Source of the DNA: Stenotrophomonas rhizophila
GTDB lineage: Bacteria; Pseudomonadota; Gammaproteobacteria; Xanthomonadales; Xanthomonadaceae
Assembly (NCBI RefSeq): GCF_003651185.1
Contig: NZ_RCDC01000005.1
Coordinates: forward strand, 248,001-312,000
Reading direction: 5' to 3'
Length of the DNA stretch: 64,000 nucleotides
Positions 29,847-41,704 of the stretch are shown here, piece by piece; the stretch's first letter is position 1; every line of letters starts with the position of its first letter. Made by a program: the position numbers and the translations under genes. A model generated the notes under the pieces. The model searched no databases. It had not been told where the DNA came from and worked only from the letters and a program-made list of their open reading frames with translations.

Positions 29847-29883
29847 CGTCCGCGCGCGCCACACCCAACCGCAGGTTCTTGCA

Positions 29884-30381
29884 ATGACCACGCCCCAGTT
29901 TCCTCCCTTCCGCATCGGACAGGGCTACGACGTCCATGCCTTTGGCGAGGGCGATCACATCATGCTCGGCGGCATCCGCGTCGCGCACAGCTGCGGCGTG
30001 CTCGCGCACAGCGATGGCGACGTGATCCTGCACGCCCTGTGCGATGCCATGCTCGGTGCGCTGGCACTGGGCGACATCGGCGTGCATTTCCCGCCGACCG
30101 ACATGCGCTGGAAAGGCGCGGACAGCGCGCACCTGCTGGATCATTGCAACGGGCTGCTGCGCGGGCGCGGCTGGCAGGTCGGCAACACCGATATCACCGT
30201 GATCTGCGAGCGGCCCAAGGTCGGTCCGCATGCGCTGGCCATGCGCGAGCGCATCGCCACGGTGCTGGGCATCGCGCTGGACTGCGTGAGCGTGAAGGCC
30301 ACCACGTCGGAGAAGCTGGGCTTCACCGGCCGCAGCGAGGGCATCGCCGCCCAGGCCAGCGTGCTGTTGGTGGCGCTGTGA
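29884..30381 (+). CDS. ispF: 2-C-methyl-D-erythritol 2,4-cyclodiphosphate synthase
   Basis: IspF cyclises the CDP-methylerythritol phosphate product to the cyclodiphosphate. The 165 residues contain the metal ligands of [13 protein letters not shown], the [12 protein letters not shown] motif and [13 protein letters not shown]. Its TGA overlaps the GTG of truD. It is the third MEP-linked function in a row with ispD. Confidence 0.96.
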   Translation: MTTPQFPPFRIGQGYDVHAFGEGDHIMLGGIRVAHSCGVLAHSDGDVILHALCDAMLGALALGDIGVHFPPTDMRWKGADSAHLLDHCNGLLRGRGWQVGNTDITVICERPKVGPHALAMRERIATVLGIALDCVSVKATTSEKLGFTGRSEGIAAQASVLLVAL

Positions 30382-31421
30382 TCCCGTTGCCGCTGGCGTT
30401 CGGCGCGCCGCTGCTCAGCGCGAAGATCCGCACCACGCCCGAGGATTTCCAGGTGGACGAACTGCCGGCGTTCGAGCCGAGCGGTGAGGGCGAGCACCTG
30501 TTGCTGACGATCCGCAAGCGCGGGGCGAACACCGTGCACGTGGCCAAGGTGCTGGCCAGGTGGGCTGGCCTGCCGGACATGGCGGTCAGCTACGCGGGCA
30601 TGAAGGATCGCCACGCGGTCACCACGCAGCGCTTCAGCGTGCACCTGCCCAAGCGCGTGGCGCCGGATCCGGCGCTGCTGGCTTCGGACGAGATCGAGGT
30701 GGTCGAGTCGACCTGGCACAACCGCAAGCTGCAGCGCGGTGCGCTGGCTGGCAACCGCTTCAAGCTGGTGCTGCGCGATGTGCGCGGCGATGCCGCGGCC
30801 ATCGAAGAGCGCCTGTCCCATATCGCCTCGCGCGGTCTGCCGAACTGGTTCGGTGAGCAGCGCTTCGGCCGCGACGGCGGCAACGTACCGGCCGCGCTGG
30901 CCATGTTCGGCGGCCGCCGCATGCGGCCCGATCAGCGCTCGCTGCTGCTCTCGGCCGCGCGCTCGGCACTGTTCAACCAGGTGCTGGCGGCGCGCGTGGA
31001 GCAGGGCAACTGGGACACGCCGCTGGAGGGCGAAGTCTGGATGCTCGATGGCAGCCGCAGTGTGTTCGGCCCGGAGCCGTGGACGGATCTGCTGGCCGAT
31101 CGCCTTGGCCGCTTCGACATCCACCCCAGCGGCCCGTTGTGGGGCGAAGGTGAGCTGCGCAGCACCGGCGCCGCCGCCGAACTGGAACTGGGCGCGGTCG
31201 CGGATGAGCAATCGCTCGCGCTGCGCGCCGGCCTGGAAAGCGCTCGCCTGAAGCAGGAGCGCCGTGCGCTGCGCCTGCGCCCGGCCATGCTGCAACACCA
31301 GTGGCTGGCCGCGGATGTGCTGGAACTGAGCTTCGCGCTGCCACCGGGCTGCTATGCCACCGCGGTGCTGCATGAGCTGGGACCGGTGGAAGACGCCAGC
31401 CAGGCCACACCGGAGGCGTAG
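30378..31421 (+). CDS. truD: tRNA pseudouridine(13) synthase
   Basis: TruD makes pseudouridine at position 13 of tRNA-Glu. The 347-residue protein starts at the GTG (30378) that overlaps the ispF stop. The catalytic aspartate is D77 in [26 protein letters not shown] is the second family motif, and the TRUD insertion domain follows. Order ispF-truD is conserved with E. coli. Confidence 0.95.
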   Translation: MIPLPLAFGAPLLSAKIRTTPEDFQVDELPAFEPSGEGEHLLLTIRKRGANTVHVAKVLARWAGLPDMAVSYAGMKDRHAVTTQRFSVHLPKRVAPDPALLASDEIEVVESTWHNRKLQRGALAGNRFKLVLRDVRGDAAAIEERLSHIASRGLPNWFGEQRFGRDGGNVPAALAMFGGRRMRPDQRSLLLSAARSALFNQVLAARVEQGNWDTPLEGEVWMLDGSRSVFGPEPWTDLLADRLGRFDIHPSGPLWGEGELRSTGAAAELELGAVADEQSLALRAGLESARLKQERRALRLRPAMLQHQWLAADVLELSFALPPGCYATAVLHELGPVEDASQATPEA

Positions 31422-31448
31422 AGCCACGCCATGCGGGTGTGCGGGTGG

Positions 31449-31988
31449 CTACCGGTTTGCCAGCAGCACCAGTACCGCGCCCGTCCCACCTTGGCCGGCG
31501 GGCGCGGAATGAAACGCCAGCACGTCGTTGCGCAGGCGCAGCAGGCGATCGACCAGATTCTTCAGCACCGGCGCACCCCCGTCGGACTGCAGCCCCTTGC
31601 CGTGGATGATGCGCACGCAGCCGTACTCATGCGCGTGCGCCTCCACCAGGAACTGCCGGACCAGCGCCTCGGCCTGGGCCACGGTTGCACCATGCAGGTC
31701 CAGTTCGTCCTGCACGGAGTACTGGCCGCGCTTGAGTCGCTGGAACATCCGCGGCGGCAGGTTCTCTCGCCGGTAGCTGGCCGTATCCCCAGCCTCCAGG
31801 GGGCTGCTGTCGCGCAGCAGCCGGGCGAATTCCCCGCGGGCGTCCTGTTCATCCTGCTCGGCCATCCGCGCGCGCGGCTTCGGCCGTGGCGTGGCCGGCG
31901 GCGGCGTGACCACCTTGCGCAGCGGTTTGACCTCGCCGATGGCGGCGCGGAACAACGCGGCAGGATCTTCGTCTTCAGGATGTGACAT
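31449..31988 (-). CDS. Smr-domain protein (MutS2 C-terminal-like endonuclease)
   Basis: The 179-residue protein has a charged N-terminal region and a C-terminal Smr domain with ELDLHGATVAQAEALV, RIIHGKGLQS and HSAPAGQGGTGAVLVLL. Stand-alone Smr proteins such as SmrA and SmrB cut nucleic acids; SmrB acts on mRNA at collided ribosomes. I cannot say which one this is. It is encoded antisense to, and splits, the ispD-ispF-truD and surE-pcm runs, which are contiguous in E. coli. Confidence 0.88.
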   Translation of the reverse strand: MSHPEDEDPAALFRAAIGEVKPLRKVVTPPPATPRPKPRARMAEQDEQDARGEFARLLRDSSPLEAGDTASYRRENLPPRMFQRLKRGQYSVQDELDLHGATVAQAEALVRQFLVEAHAHEYGCVRIIHGKGLQSDGGAPVLKNLVDRLLRLRNDVLAFHSAPAGQGGTGAVLVLLANR

Positions 31989-32174
31989 GCGTACAGCCTA
32001 ATGGGCGGGGAGGGCGATGCCTACCGTTATCGGGGTAGGACGATCTGTCCGCTTGCGGCACAATAGCGGACGCACTTGCGCGGTCGTCATGCTCCGGAAG
32101 GGGCACGGCCACCGCCGCCAACAGTGGGAAGTGATGGAATCGAAGTCTTGAAAAATCAAGCGGTTAAATCGCAG

Positions 32175-32954
32175 ATGCGGATTCTGGTCAGCAACGACGA
32201 CGGTGTCGATGCACCGGGCATCAAGATGCTCGCCACGGGTTTACGTGACGCCGGTCATGAAGTGACCGTGGTCGCCCCCGATCGTGATCGCTCCGGCGCC
32301 AGTAATTCGCTGACCCTGGACCTGCCGATCCGCATGAAGCGCATCGACCACTACACCTGCTCGGTGGCCGGCACCCCGACCGACTGCGTGCATCTGGCCC
32401 TGACCGGCATGCTCGAGTACGAACCGGACATGGTGGTATCGGGCATCAACAACGCCGCCAATCTCGGCGACGACGTCATCTACTCCGGTACCGTCTCGGC
32501 GGCGATGGAAGGGCGCTTCCTCGGCCTGCCCGCAGTGGCGATGTCGCTGGTCACGCACAACCACGAGCCGCGCAACTTCGATACCGCCGCCCGCGCCGCG
32601 GTCGAGATCGTTACCCGGCTCAAGGCCGACCCGCTGCCCGCCGACACCATCCTCAACGTCAACGTGCCGGATCTGCCGTGGAGCGAGGTCCGTGGGTTCG
32701 AAGTGACCCGCCTGGGCAACCGCCACCGCGCCGAAGGCTGCATTGCCCAGCGCGATCCGCGCGGCAATGAGGTGTTCTGGATCGGCCCGGCCGGGCGCGA
32801 GCAGGATTCCGGCCCCGGCACCGATTTCCACGCGGTCCGCAACGGCTACATCTCGATCACCCCGATCCAGGTCGATCTCACCCGTTACCAGGCATTGGAG
32901 AAAGTGGCCAGCTGGGTTGCCGGGTTGACCGACGCGCTGGACCGGCCGGCATGA
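32175..32954 (+). CDS. surE: 5'/3'-nucleotidase SurE
   Basis: SurE dephosphorylates nucleoside monophosphates and short polyphosphates, mainly in stationary phase. The 259 residues begin [16 protein letters not shown] with metal ligands D8 and D9. [19 protein letters not shown] carries the other active-site residues. Standard length. It overlaps the pcm start by 4 bp. Confidence 0.95.
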   Translation: MRILVSNDDGVDAPGIKMLATGLRDAGHEVTVVAPDRDRSGASNSLTLDLPIRMKRIDHYTCSVAGTPTDCVHLALTGMLEYEPDMVVSGINNAANLGDDVIYSGTVSAAMEGRFLGLPAVAMSLVTHNHEPRNFDTAARAAVEIVTRLKADPLPADTILNVNVPDLPWSEVRGFEVTRLGNRHRAEGCIAQRDPRGNEVFWIGPAGREQDSGPGTDFHAVRNGYISITPIQVDLTRYQALEKVASWVAGLTDALDRPA

Positions 32955-33628
32955 CCCCGCGCCTGCGCCTGCAGCCCGAAGCCGTCGGCATCGGCATGAC
33001 CTCGCAGCGGGTCCGCGATCGCCTGGTGGATCGCCTGCGCGATGCCGGCATCGCCGACGAAGCCACCCTCAATGCCATCCGTGTGGTGCCGCGCCATCTG
33101 TTCATCGATGAAGCGCTGGCGTCGCGTGCCTACGAAGACACCGCGCTGCCGATCGGGCACGGGCAGACCATTTCCCAGCCCTGGGTGGTCGCGCGCATGA
33201 CCGAAGCGGTGCTGCAGTCAGCGCCGAAGAAAGTGCTGGAAGTCGGCACCGGCTCGGGCTACCAGGCCGCCGTGCTGGGCGCGATCGGGCTGGAGGTGTA
33301 CACGGTCGAGCGTATCGGCGATCTGCTGCGCCAGGCGCGCAAGCGCTTCCGTGCGCTGGGCATGAACATCCGCAGCAAACATGATGATGGCCGCATCGGC
33401 TGGGCCGAACACGGTCCTTACGATGCGATCGTGGTGACCGCGGCCGCACCGGCGCTGGTGGACGCACTGGTCGAACAGCTTGCCGTGGGTGGCCGCCTGG
33501 TCGCGCCGGTCGGCGGCCCGGGCGCGCAGTCGCTGATCCAGTTGACCCGTCGCGATGACGGCAGTGTTGAACAGCAGGTACTGGCACCGGTCACGTTCGT
33601 ACCGCTGCTGTCTGGCATGCTGGACTGA
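32951..33628 (+). CDS. pcm: Protein-L-isoaspartate O-methyltransferase
   Basis: Pcm repairs damaged isoaspartyl residues using S-adenosylmethionine. The 225 residues contain the family signatures [35 protein letters not shown] (SAM site) and [22 protein letters not shown]. It overlaps surE by 4 bp, as in other proteobacteria. Confidence 0.95.
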   Translation: MTPRLRLQPEAVGIGMTSQRVRDRLVDRLRDAGIADEATLNAIRVVPRHLFIDEALASRAYEDTALPIGHGQTISQPWVVARMTEAVLQSAPKKVLEVGTGSGYQAAVLGAIGLEVYTVERIGDLLRQARKRFRALGMNIRSKHDDGRIGWAEHGPYDAIVVTAAAPALVDALVEQLAVGGRLVAPVGGPGAQSLIQLTRRDDGSVEQQVLAPVTFVPLLSGMLD

Positions 33629-33647
33629 TTCCAAGGAGCGTTGCGTC

Positions 33648-34262
33648 ATGAAGATTTTTGGTCCGCTGTACGAGCGGGCAATGAAGTGGGCCGCGCATGA
33701 GCGCGCCCCGACCTATCTGACGGTGTTGAGCTTCATCGAGGCGATCATCTTCCCGGTGATGCCCGAGGTGATGCTCGCCCCGATGTGCGTGGCCCAGCCC
33801 AAGCGCGGCTGGTGGTTCGCCACGCTCAGCCTGGCCGGTTCGATGGCCGGTGCGCTGGTCGGCTATGCGCTGGGCCACTTCGCCTTCGAAGCGCTCAAGC
33901 CGGTGTTCGCCGCGCTGGGCATGTTGACCAGCATCGAAGGTGGCATCGCCATCGTGCAGGCCAAGATGGCCGAGTCGCCCTGGGCGGTGTTCACCTTCCT
34001 GGTGCTGGGCGGCTTCATGCCGATCCCGATGAAGGTCTTCACATGGGCATCGGGTATCGTCGGCGTGCCGTTGCCGCAGTATTTCCTGAGCATGTTGATC
34101 GGCCGTGGCAAGCGCGTGTACGTGCTGGCGGCGGTCATTCGTATTGGCGGGCCGCGCGCGGAAGCTGCGCTGCGCCGTTGGATTGAACCGCTGGGCTGGA
34201 TCGCGACCGCGTTGGTGGTCGTGCTGGTGGCCTGGCTTGTATGGAGAGCGAAGTTCGCATGA
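33648..34262 (+). CDS. YqaA-family DedA-related membrane protein
   Basis: The 204-residue inner-membrane protein has about four or five hydrophobic segments and the SNARE-associated/DedA-like pattern (IEAIIFPVMPEVMLAPMCVAQPKRGWWFATLSLAGSMAGALVGYALG is at residues 29-73). It is most similar in outline to YqaA proteins. It sits between pcm and the nlpD-like gene, where E. coli has none, and its stop overlaps the next start. The ATG at 33648 is chosen because the upstream ORF is inside pcm. Confidence 0.82.
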   Translation: MKIFGPLYERAMKWAAHERAPTYLTVLSFIEAIIFPVMPEVMLAPMCVAQPKRGWWFATLSLAGSMAGALVGYALGHFAFEALKPVFAALGMLTSIEGGIAIVQAKMAESPWAVFTFLVLGGFMPIPMKVFTWASGIVGVPLPQYFLSMLIGRGKRVYVLAAVIRIGGPRAEAALRRWIEPLGWIATALVVVLVAWLVWRAKFA

Positions 34263-35038
34263 GTGCTGATCGTTTGAGCAAGGGAGTGCGCAGCGGCGCG
34301 CTGCTGCTGGTGGTGTCGGCGCTGAGCGCCTGTGGCACCGCCACCGTGGTGCGGCCCTCGGGCTCGGGCGGTGTGGCCCACAGCACGCCGCAGAGCTCGG
34401 TGGCCAAACCCGGCCAGACCGCCGTCGTCCGCCGTGGCGACACGCTGTATGCGCTGGCGCGCATCCACAACATCACCCCGCGCGATCTGGCCGCCTGGAA
34501 CGGGTTGGCCGAGCCGTACACGATCTATCCGGGGCAGTCGCTGCGCCTGTACCCGGGCGGCAGCGGCGGCAGCCCGGGCCGCGCCCCGACCACCGTGGTG
34601 ACCGCGCCGCGCCCGGGTGGCACAGCGCCGGCCGCTACGCCGGCGCCGACCACGGCGATCAAGAGCAACATCAGCTGGCGCTGGCCGGCCGATGGCGCGA
34701 TCGTCGGGCGTTTCGTCGCCGGTGAAGCGACCAAGCAGGGCGTGGACATTGCCGGCACCAGTGGCCAGCCGGTCCGGGCGACGGCCGCCGGCGTGGTGGT
34801 GTACTCCGGTGCCGGCCTGGTCGGTTTCGGTGAGCTGATCATCATCAAGCACAGCGACCAGTGGTTGTCGGCGTATGGTCACAACCGCAAGCGCCTGGTC
34901 AATGAAGGCCAGAGCGTGAAGGCCGGCGAGCAGATCGCGGAGATGGGCCGCACCGGCGCCGCACGCGACATGCTGCACTTCGAGATCCGCTACAACGGCA
35001 AGCCGGTCGACCCGCTGCTGTACCTGCCGCCGAAGTAA
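34259..35038 (+). CDS. nlpD: NlpD-like lipoprotein with LysM and degenerate LytM domain
   Basis: The 259-residue protein has a lipobox SALSAC, a LysM domain (VVRRGDTLYALARIHNITPRDLAAWNGL), a Pro/Thr linker and a C-terminal M23/LytM domain. The zinc-binding His and Asp are not preserved: the first motif reads QGVDIA and the last MLHFEIR instead of HLHFEIR. NlpD proteins are non-catalytic activators of the septal amidase AmiC, which fits. surE-pcm-nlpD order is conserved, but rpoS does not follow here. The ATG at 34259 overlaps the preceding stop. Confidence 0.88.
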   Translation: MSADRLSKGVRSGALLLVVSALSACGTATVVRPSGSGGVAHSTPQSSVAKPGQTAVVRRGDTLYALARIHNITPRDLAAWNGLAEPYTIYPGQSLRLYPGGSGGSPGRAPTTVVTAPRPGGTAPAATPAPTTAIKSNISWRWPADGAIVGRFVAGEATKQGVDIAGTSGQPVRATAAGVVVYSGAGLVGFGELIIIKHSDQWLSAYGHNRKRLVNEGQSVKAGEQIAEMGRTGAARDMLHFEIRYNGKPVDPLLYLPPK

Positions 35039-35047
35039 GCACGAAAA

Positions 35048-35068
35048 AGGCCGCCTCAAGGGCGGCCT
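35048..35068. terminator. Bidirectional intrinsic terminator
   Basis: GGCCGCC (35049-35055) pairs with GGCGGCC (35061-35067). AAAAA before it gives a U-tract on the minus strand, so it is the better terminator for the convergent Mth938-like gene and a weaker one for the nlpD run. Confidence 0.78.
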
Positions 35069-35090
35069 ATTCTGAACGGAAATCCCGGTC

Positions 35091-35465
35091 TCACCCCTTC
35101 AGGATGAACGCCGCGGCCACCTTGCGCCCCTCGCTGGCGAGGATGTTGAAGGTTCGCGCCGCCGCCGGGTTGTTCATCACTTCCAGGCCGATCCCACGGG
35201 TCAGGCAGGCGGCCATGACTGCCGCCGGCGGGAACACCTGGGTATCGCCCGTACCCAGTACCACCAGCGCGGGGTTCAGCGCCAGCACCGGCTGCAGGTC
35301 TTCCGGGGTCAGCAAGGCAATATCGGCCACCGGCCACGCTTCGATCAGCGTGTCCGGAGCCAGGATGAAACTGGCGGCCAGGGTCCGGTCATTCACTTTC
35401 GCACTGCGGCCATCGGCGGCGCGCAGGGCGTAGGCGTAGTCGGGGATTTCGTGGCTCAGCTGCAT
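35091..35465 (-). CDS. Mth938-like domain protein (DUF498/DUF598)
   Basis: The 124-residue protein has the Mth938/NDUFAF3-like pattern: a core EAWPVADIALLTPEDLQPVLALNPALVVLGTGDTQVFP split over residues 45-85, and a tail with GLEVMNNPAAARTFNILASEGRKVAAAFI. Family members are linked to assembly of respiratory complexes, but the role of bacterial ones is unclear. The ATG at 35465 is chosen because the longer frame overlaps yhbY. It is 13 bp downstream of yhbY. Confidence 0.85.
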   Translation of the reverse strand: MQLSHEIPDYAYALRAADGRSAKVNDRTLAASFILAPDTLIEAWPVADIALLTPEDLQPVLALNPALVVLGTGDTQVFPPAAVMAACLTRGIGLEVMNNPAAARTFNILASEGRKVAAAFILKG

Positions 35466-35478
35466 AAGCGTTCCGGGA

Positions 35479-35784
35479 TCAGCCGCGCGGCAGGACGATC
35501 TGGCGCTGTTCCTTGCTCGGGCGGTACAGCACGGCCACGTGGCCGATACGCTGCACCAGCGCGCTTTCGCTGGCACTGACCAGCTCGGCGATGAGGGCGT
35601 CACGGGCCTCGCGGTCTTCGGCGGCAACCTTGACCTTGATCAGCTCGTGGCGCTCCAGCACCTCTTCCAGTTCAGCCAGGAAGGCCGGTGTCACCCCCTT
35701 GCCGCCGATCTGGAGCAGGGCTTTCAGATCATGCGCGTGGCCGCGGAGGAAACGGGTTTGGGAAGAAGTCAGGGCGATAGCCAT
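35479..35784 (-). CDS. yhbY: Ribosome-assembly RNA-binding protein YhbY (CRM domain)
   Basis: The 101-residue protein is one CRM domain: FLRGHAHDLKALLQIGGKGVTP, then ELIKVKV and VLYRPS. YhbY binds the 50S precursor. It is divergent from rlmE-ftsH, an arrangement conserved with E. coli. Confidence 0.92.
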   Translation of the reverse strand: MAIALTSSQTRFLRGHAHDLKALLQIGGKGVTPAFLAELEEVLERHELIKVKVAAEDREARDALIAELVSASESALVQRIGHVAVLYRPSKEQRQIVLPRG

Positions 35785-35849
35785 TCAGGAACAAGCGGTT
35801 AACTGGGGCGATCAGGGTATCATGACCTCCCCATCCGACCCGCATCTCA

Positions 35850-36482
35850 ATGGCAACCCGTAGCAAAAGCAGTCAACGCTGGTTGAAAGAGCACTTCGCC
35901 GACCCCTTCGTGAAGAAGGCCCAGGCCGAGGGCATGCGCTCGCGTGCGGCCTACAAGCTGGAGGAGTTGCTGCAGCGCGATCGGCTGCTGAAGCCGCACA
36001 TGGTCGTCGTCGATCTGGGCGCCGCCCCGGGTGGCTGGTCCCAGCAGGTCCGCCGCCAGATCGGCGATACCGGCCGGGTGCTGGCCTTGGACATCCTGGA
36101 GATGCCGCCGCTGGCCGGCGTGGAGTTCCTTCACGGTGACTTCAGGGAACAAGCCGTCCTATCGGAGTTCGAAGCCATGCTGGGGGATCAGCCGGTAGAC
36201 CTTGTGCTCTCGGATATGGCCCCCAATAAGAGTGGAATGGATGCGGTGGACCAACCGCGGATGATGCACCTGGCGGAGTTGGCGTTGGATTTTGCCGACA
36301 ACCATCTCAAGCCCGGTGGCGCGTTCCTGATCAAGCTGTTCCAGGGCGTGGGCTTTGACGACTACGTGCGCGAAATGCGCCGCCGGTACGACAAAGTAGT
36401 GATCCGCAAGCCTGAAGCCTCCCGGAAGCGCTCGCCCGAGGTGTACGCCTTGGGGCAGGGAAAACGCGCGCAGATCAAGTAA
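35850..36482 (+). CDS. rlmE: 23S rRNA (uridine(2552)-2'-O)-methyltransferase
   Basis: RlmE (FtsJ/RrmJ) methylates U2552 of 23S rRNA in the 50S subunit. The 210 residues have the SAM motif [13 protein letters not shown] and the K-D-K-E catalytic set in AYKLEE, SDMAPN, LIKLFQG and SPEVYAL. It lies just upstream of ftsH, as in many proteobacteria. Confidence 0.96.
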   Translation: MATRSKSSQRWLKEHFADPFVKKAQAEGMRSRAAYKLEELLQRDRLLKPHMVVVDLGAAPGGWSQQVRRQIGDTGRVLALDILEMPPLAGVEFLHGDFREQAVLSEFEAMLGDQPVDLVLSDMAPNKSGMDAVDQPRMMHLAELALDFADNHLKPGGAFLIKLFQGVGFDDYVREMRRRYDKVVIRKPEASRKRSPEVYALGQGKRAQIK

Positions 36483-36529
36483 GCTCAACCATACGAATCG
36501 CGTCAGGAATTAGAGGAACACCGGAGCCA

Positions 36530-38482
<1,953 letters not shown>

Positions 38483-38500
38483 GTGTTGCCCACGTAAGTG

Positions 38501-38532
38501 ACGAAGGCCGGGGAAACCCGGCCTTCGTCGTT
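38501..38532 (+). terminator. Strong intrinsic terminator after ftsH
   Basis: ACGAAGGCCGGG (38501-38512), GAAA loop, CCCGGCCTTCGT (38517-38528), then CGTTTC. The stem is a perfect 12 bp with a stable GAAA tetraloop; the T-run is short. Confidence 0.82.
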
Positions 38533-38582
38533 TCGGGCAAGTCATAATGACGGTCCGTTTTCGTTCCCGTTCTGGAGTCGCC

Positions 38583-38768
38583 ATGTCCGCACCCCCGCCG
38601 CAGCCGATCTCGCACACCACTGAAATGGTGATCGCCACGATCATTGGCGTGGCCATCGGCCTGACCCGCGACAACTTCCTGCTCGGCGCCGGCGTCGGCA
38701 TCGCGGTCGGTGTGCTGATGAGCATCGCCAAGACCGTGTACGTGGAGCGCAAGCGCCGCCAGCGCTGA
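38583..38768 (+). CDS. Small membrane protein (61 aa), unknown
   Basis: The product has a hydrophilic N-terminus (MSAPPPQPISHTTEMV), two short hydrophobic, glycine-rich stretches (IATIIGVAIGL and LLGAGVGIAVGVLMSIA), and a basic tail (YVERKRRQR). It resembles small inner-membrane proteins with a positive-inside C-terminus. No domain recognised. The frame upstream of the ATG at 38583 overlaps the terminator, so this ATG is the likely start. Confidence 0.6.
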   Translation: MSAPPPQPISHTTEMVIATIIGVAIGLTRDNFLLGAGVGIAVGVLMSIAKTVYVERKRRQR

Positions 38769-38875
38769 GTGCTTGCGCGCGCCGCCGGCAGTGGGCACGA
38801 TGCGCGTGCCCGCGCCGCATGCCGCGGTCGGGCATGGCCGGGGGATCGGCCGACACACTTTCCAGGGGGATGTTC

Positions 38876-39379
38876 ATGCGTCATTCGATGCGCGTAGCGG
38901 TTGCTGCGCTGCTGTGCTGTGCCACGCCGCTCATGGCCGCCGAGATCCACGTGCAGGATCCGGTGCCGTTCAACGACGCGGCGATCATCGCCGAGAACAT
39001 CAAGGCCGAGTGCCGGATGGGCGCGCAGCTGGCGACCGCGCTGGGCAAGAATGCGCCGGCGCATGGCAACACCATCGTCTTCGGCAGTGATCCGGTGAAC
39101 ACCGGCAGCGGACACGCGTTGAAGCTGGAACTGGTGGAGGCGCAGAGCGCCGGCAATGCGTTCACCGGCCACTTCAAGTCCGCTGCCGTGCGCGGCGTGC
39201 TGTTCGAGAACGGCCAGCAGGTGGCCACGGTCACCGCACGCCGCGTGTCGCGCGGTGGCGCGTTTGCCGGCTTCAAGGGCTCGTGCGGTGTGCTCGAGCG
39301 CACGGTCAATGCGATCGGCAACGATCTGGCGATCTGGCTGGCCAAGCCGGTCGATGGGGCCCGCCTCGGCGACCTCTGA
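38876..39379 (+). CDS. Exported hypothetical protein (167 aa)
   Basis: Starting at the ATG at 38876, with AGGGGG 6 bp upstream, the product has a cleavable signal peptide ending near LMAAE. The mature part has two cysteines (EC..., GSCGVLE) and the pattern FNDAAIIAENIKAECRMG and FAGFKGSCGVLERTVNAIGNDLAIWL. I recognise no named family. A periplasmic protein is likely; the ATG at 38870 is a less likely start because its ribosome-binding site would be too close. Confidence 0.68.
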   Translation: MRHSMRVAVAALLCCATPLMAAEIHVQDPVPFNDAAIIAENIKAECRMGAQLATALGKNAPAHGNTIVFGSDPVNTGSGHALKLELVEAQSAGNAFTGHFKSAAVRGVLFENGQQVATVTARRVSRGGAFAGFKGSCGVLERTVNAIGNDLAIWLAKPVDGARLGDL

Positions 39380-39436
39380 CGGCCGGTCCGGTGCGCCAGC
39401 GTAAACTACGCGCTGGCGTACTTCGTGGATCTGCCC

Positions 39437-40336
39437 ATGTTCGATATCTCCCCCCAGCTCGATTGCGGCGGCCGCCTGCTGCGGCTGGATCGCTCGCGGG
39501 TCATGGGCATCGTCAACGTCACCCCGGATTCGTTCTCCGACGGCGGTGACCACGACAGCGTGGAGGCCGCGGTCGCGCACGGCCTGCAGCTGGTGGCCGA
39601 GGGCGCCGACCTGCTCGACATCGGCGGCGAGTCGACCCGGCCCGGCAGTGCGCCGGTACCGCTGGATGAAGAACTGCGCCGGGTCATCCCGGTGATCGAG
39701 CGGCTGGCACGCGAAACCACCGTGCCGATCAGCATCGACACCTTCAAGCCCGAGGTGATGCGCGCCGCGGTCGCCGCCGGTGCCGGCCTGATCAATGACA
39801 TCCATGCGTTGCGCCAGCCCGGTGCGCTGGACGCCGCCGCCGAACTCGGCGTGCCGGTGGTGCTGATGCACATGCAGGGCGAGCCCGGCAGCATGCAGGA
39901 CACCCCGCACTACGATGACGTGGTCGCCGAGGTGCATCGCTTCCTGACCGAGCGCATGTTCCAGGCCGAGATGGCCGGCGTCGCCAAGAAGCACCTGATC
40001 ATCGATCTGGGCTTCGGTTTCGGCAAGACCACCGAACACAACATGATCCTGCTCGCACGCTCGGGCCGTTTCCTCGAGCTGGGCGTGCCGATGCTGGCCG
40101 GCCTGTCGCGCAAGCGCAGCATCGGTGAACTGACCGGTCGTGAGCAGCCGCGTGACCGCGTGGCCGGTTCCGTCGCCGCACACCTGATCGCGGCGCAGCG
40201 TGGCGCGATGCTGCTGCGCGTGCACGATGTCGCCGCCACGGTGGACGCCTTGAAGGTATGGGCGGCGGTCGATGCGGTGCCGATGCCGCGGGTGTCGGCC
40301 GCACCGGCGATGCCGCGCTGGCCGGACGAGGACTGA
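39437..40336 (+). CDS. folP: Dihydropteroate synthase
   Basis: FolP condenses p-aminobenzoate with dihydropterin pyrophosphate and is the sulfonamide target. The 299 residues show [26 protein letters not shown], the DLGFGFGKT segment and [10 protein letters not shown]. The ATG at 39437 is chosen by homology. Its TGA shares a base with the miaA ATG. Confidence 0.96.
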   Translation: MFDISPQLDCGGRLLRLDRSRVMGIVNVTPDSFSDGGDHDSVEAAVAHGLQLVAEGADLLDIGGESTRPGSAPVPLDEELRRVIPVIERLARETTVPISIDTFKPEVMRAAVAAGAGLINDIHALRQPGALDAAAELGVPVVLMHMQGEPGSMQDTPHYDDVVAEVHRFLTERMFQAEMAGVAKKHLIIDLGFGFGKTTEHNMILLARSGRFLELGVPMLAGLSRKRSIGELTGREQPRDRVAGSVAAHLIAAQRGAMLLRVHDVAATVDALKVWAAVDAVPMPRVSAAPAMPRWPDED

Positions 40337-41289
40337 TGGCCGTCGATCAGCGCCCGCTGGCGATCGCGGTGATGGGCCCGACCGCGTCGGGCAAGACCGC
40401 CACCGCGATCGCGCTGGCCCAGCAGCTGGACGGCGAAATCGTGAGCGTCGATTCCGCCCTGGTCTATCGCGGTCTGGATATCGGCTCGGCCAAACCCGAT
40501 GCGGCCGAGCGCGCGCAGGCGCCGCACCATCTGCTGGATGTGCGCGACCCGTGGCAGACCTATTCGGCGGCGGAGTTCGCCAGCGACGCGGCGCGAGCCG
40601 TCCGCGACATCATCGCGCGCGGCCGCATGCCGATCCTGGCCGGTGGCACCGGGCTGTATTTCCGCGCCCTGCTGCAGGGCCTGTCGCCGATGCCCGAAGC
40701 CGATCCGGCGGTGCGCGCGCAGATTGCCGCTGAGGCGGCCGAGCAGGGCTGGGCGGCGATGCATGGCCAACTGGCCGGCATCGATCCGGCAGCGGCAAAG
40801 CGCATTCACGCCACCGACCCGCAGCGCATCCAGCGGGCGCTGGAAGTCCATCGGCTGACCGGTACCCCGATCAGCGAATGGCAGAAGTTGCCCGGCGTGG
40901 ACCGGCTGCCGGTTCGGGCGCTCAAACTGATCCTCGCGCCGCGCGAGCGCACGGTGCTGCACCAGCGCATCGAAACCCGTTTCGACACGATGCTGGATCG
41001 CGGCTTCCTGGACGAAGTCCGCGCGCTGCGGGCCCTGCCGGCGATGGCCGAGGTGGCCGCGCCGCTGGATCTGCCGGCCGTGCGGGCGGTGGGCTACCGG
41101 CAGGCCTGGGCGTATCTGGACGGGCAGGGGACGGCCGAGGCGTTCCGTGAACGCGGCATCCAGGCCACCCGTCAGCTGGCCAAGCGCCAGCTGACCTGGT
41201 TGCGCGGGGAGCTTGATGCGCGCTGGTTCGATCCCCATCTAGACAGGGCTTCCCTGGCGGATGCGGTGTCGACCTTCGTCGCACGCTGA
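40336..41289 (+). CDS. miaA: tRNA dimethylallyltransferase
   Basis: MiaA adds an isopentenyl group to A37 of tRNAs that read UNN codons. The 317 residues have the P-loop [15 protein letters not shown], the [18 protein letters not shown] segment, and the tRNA-binding [13 protein letters not shown] region. miaA-hfq-hflX order is conserved with E. coli; folP overlaps upstream. Confidence 0.96.
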   Translation: MAVDQRPLAIAVMGPTASGKTATAIALAQQLDGEIVSVDSALVYRGLDIGSAKPDAAERAQAPHHLLDVRDPWQTYSAAEFASDAARAVRDIIARGRMPILAGGTGLYFRALLQGLSPMPEADPAVRAQIAAEAAEQGWAAMHGQLAGIDPAAAKRIHATDPQRIQRALEVHRLTGTPISEWQKLPGVDRLPVRALKLILAPRERTVLHQRIETRFDTMLDRGFLDEVRALRALPAMAEVAAPLDLPAVRAVGYRQAWAYLDGQGTAEAFRERGIQATRQLAKRQLTWLRGELDARWFDPHLDRASLADAVSTFVAR

Positions 41290-41396
41290 GTCCACGCCTT
41301 CACCCGCCCACCCCGTGTACCATCAAGGGTTCCGGCGGGCGGCGGGGGCCGTGGCAACTGCCGGAAGACCATAAAAACAATAATCAGGAGTGTGCA

Positions 41397-41678
41397 ATGT
41401 CCAAGGGGCAATCGCTGCAGGATCCGTTTCTGAATGCACTTCGGCGCGAACGTGTGCCGGTGTCGGTGTATCTGGTCAATGGCATCAAGCTGCAGGGAAC
41501 GATTGAATCGTTCGACCAGTTCGTGGTGCTGCTGCGTAATACGGTGAGCCAGATGGTGTACAAGCACGCCATCTCGACCGTGGTGCCGGCGCGCAACGTG
41601 AAGGTCGGGCCCGGAGGTGGTTATGTGCAATCCAATGATGGCGCCGAGGGCGTCCAAGGTGATGACGACGTTGAGTGA
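41397..41678 (+). CDS. hfq: RNA chaperone Hfq
   Basis: Hfq is a hexameric Sm-like protein that helps small RNAs pair with mRNAs. The 93 residues contain the Sm1 motif ([23 protein letters not shown]) and the Sm2 [10 protein letters not shown]. The C-terminal tail is short, Gly-rich and acidic (GDDDVE). Ribosome-binding site CAGGAG is seen 7 bp before the ATG. Upstream is a 107-bp gap after miaA. Confidence 0.97.
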   Translation: MSKGQSLQDPFLNALRRERVPVSVYLVNGIKLQGTIESFDQFVVLLRNTVSQMVYKHAISTVVPARNVKVGPGGGYVQSNDGAEGVQGDDDVE

Positions 41679-41704
41679 CTGCGTGAAAAATTCTGGAGAA
41701 CTGC

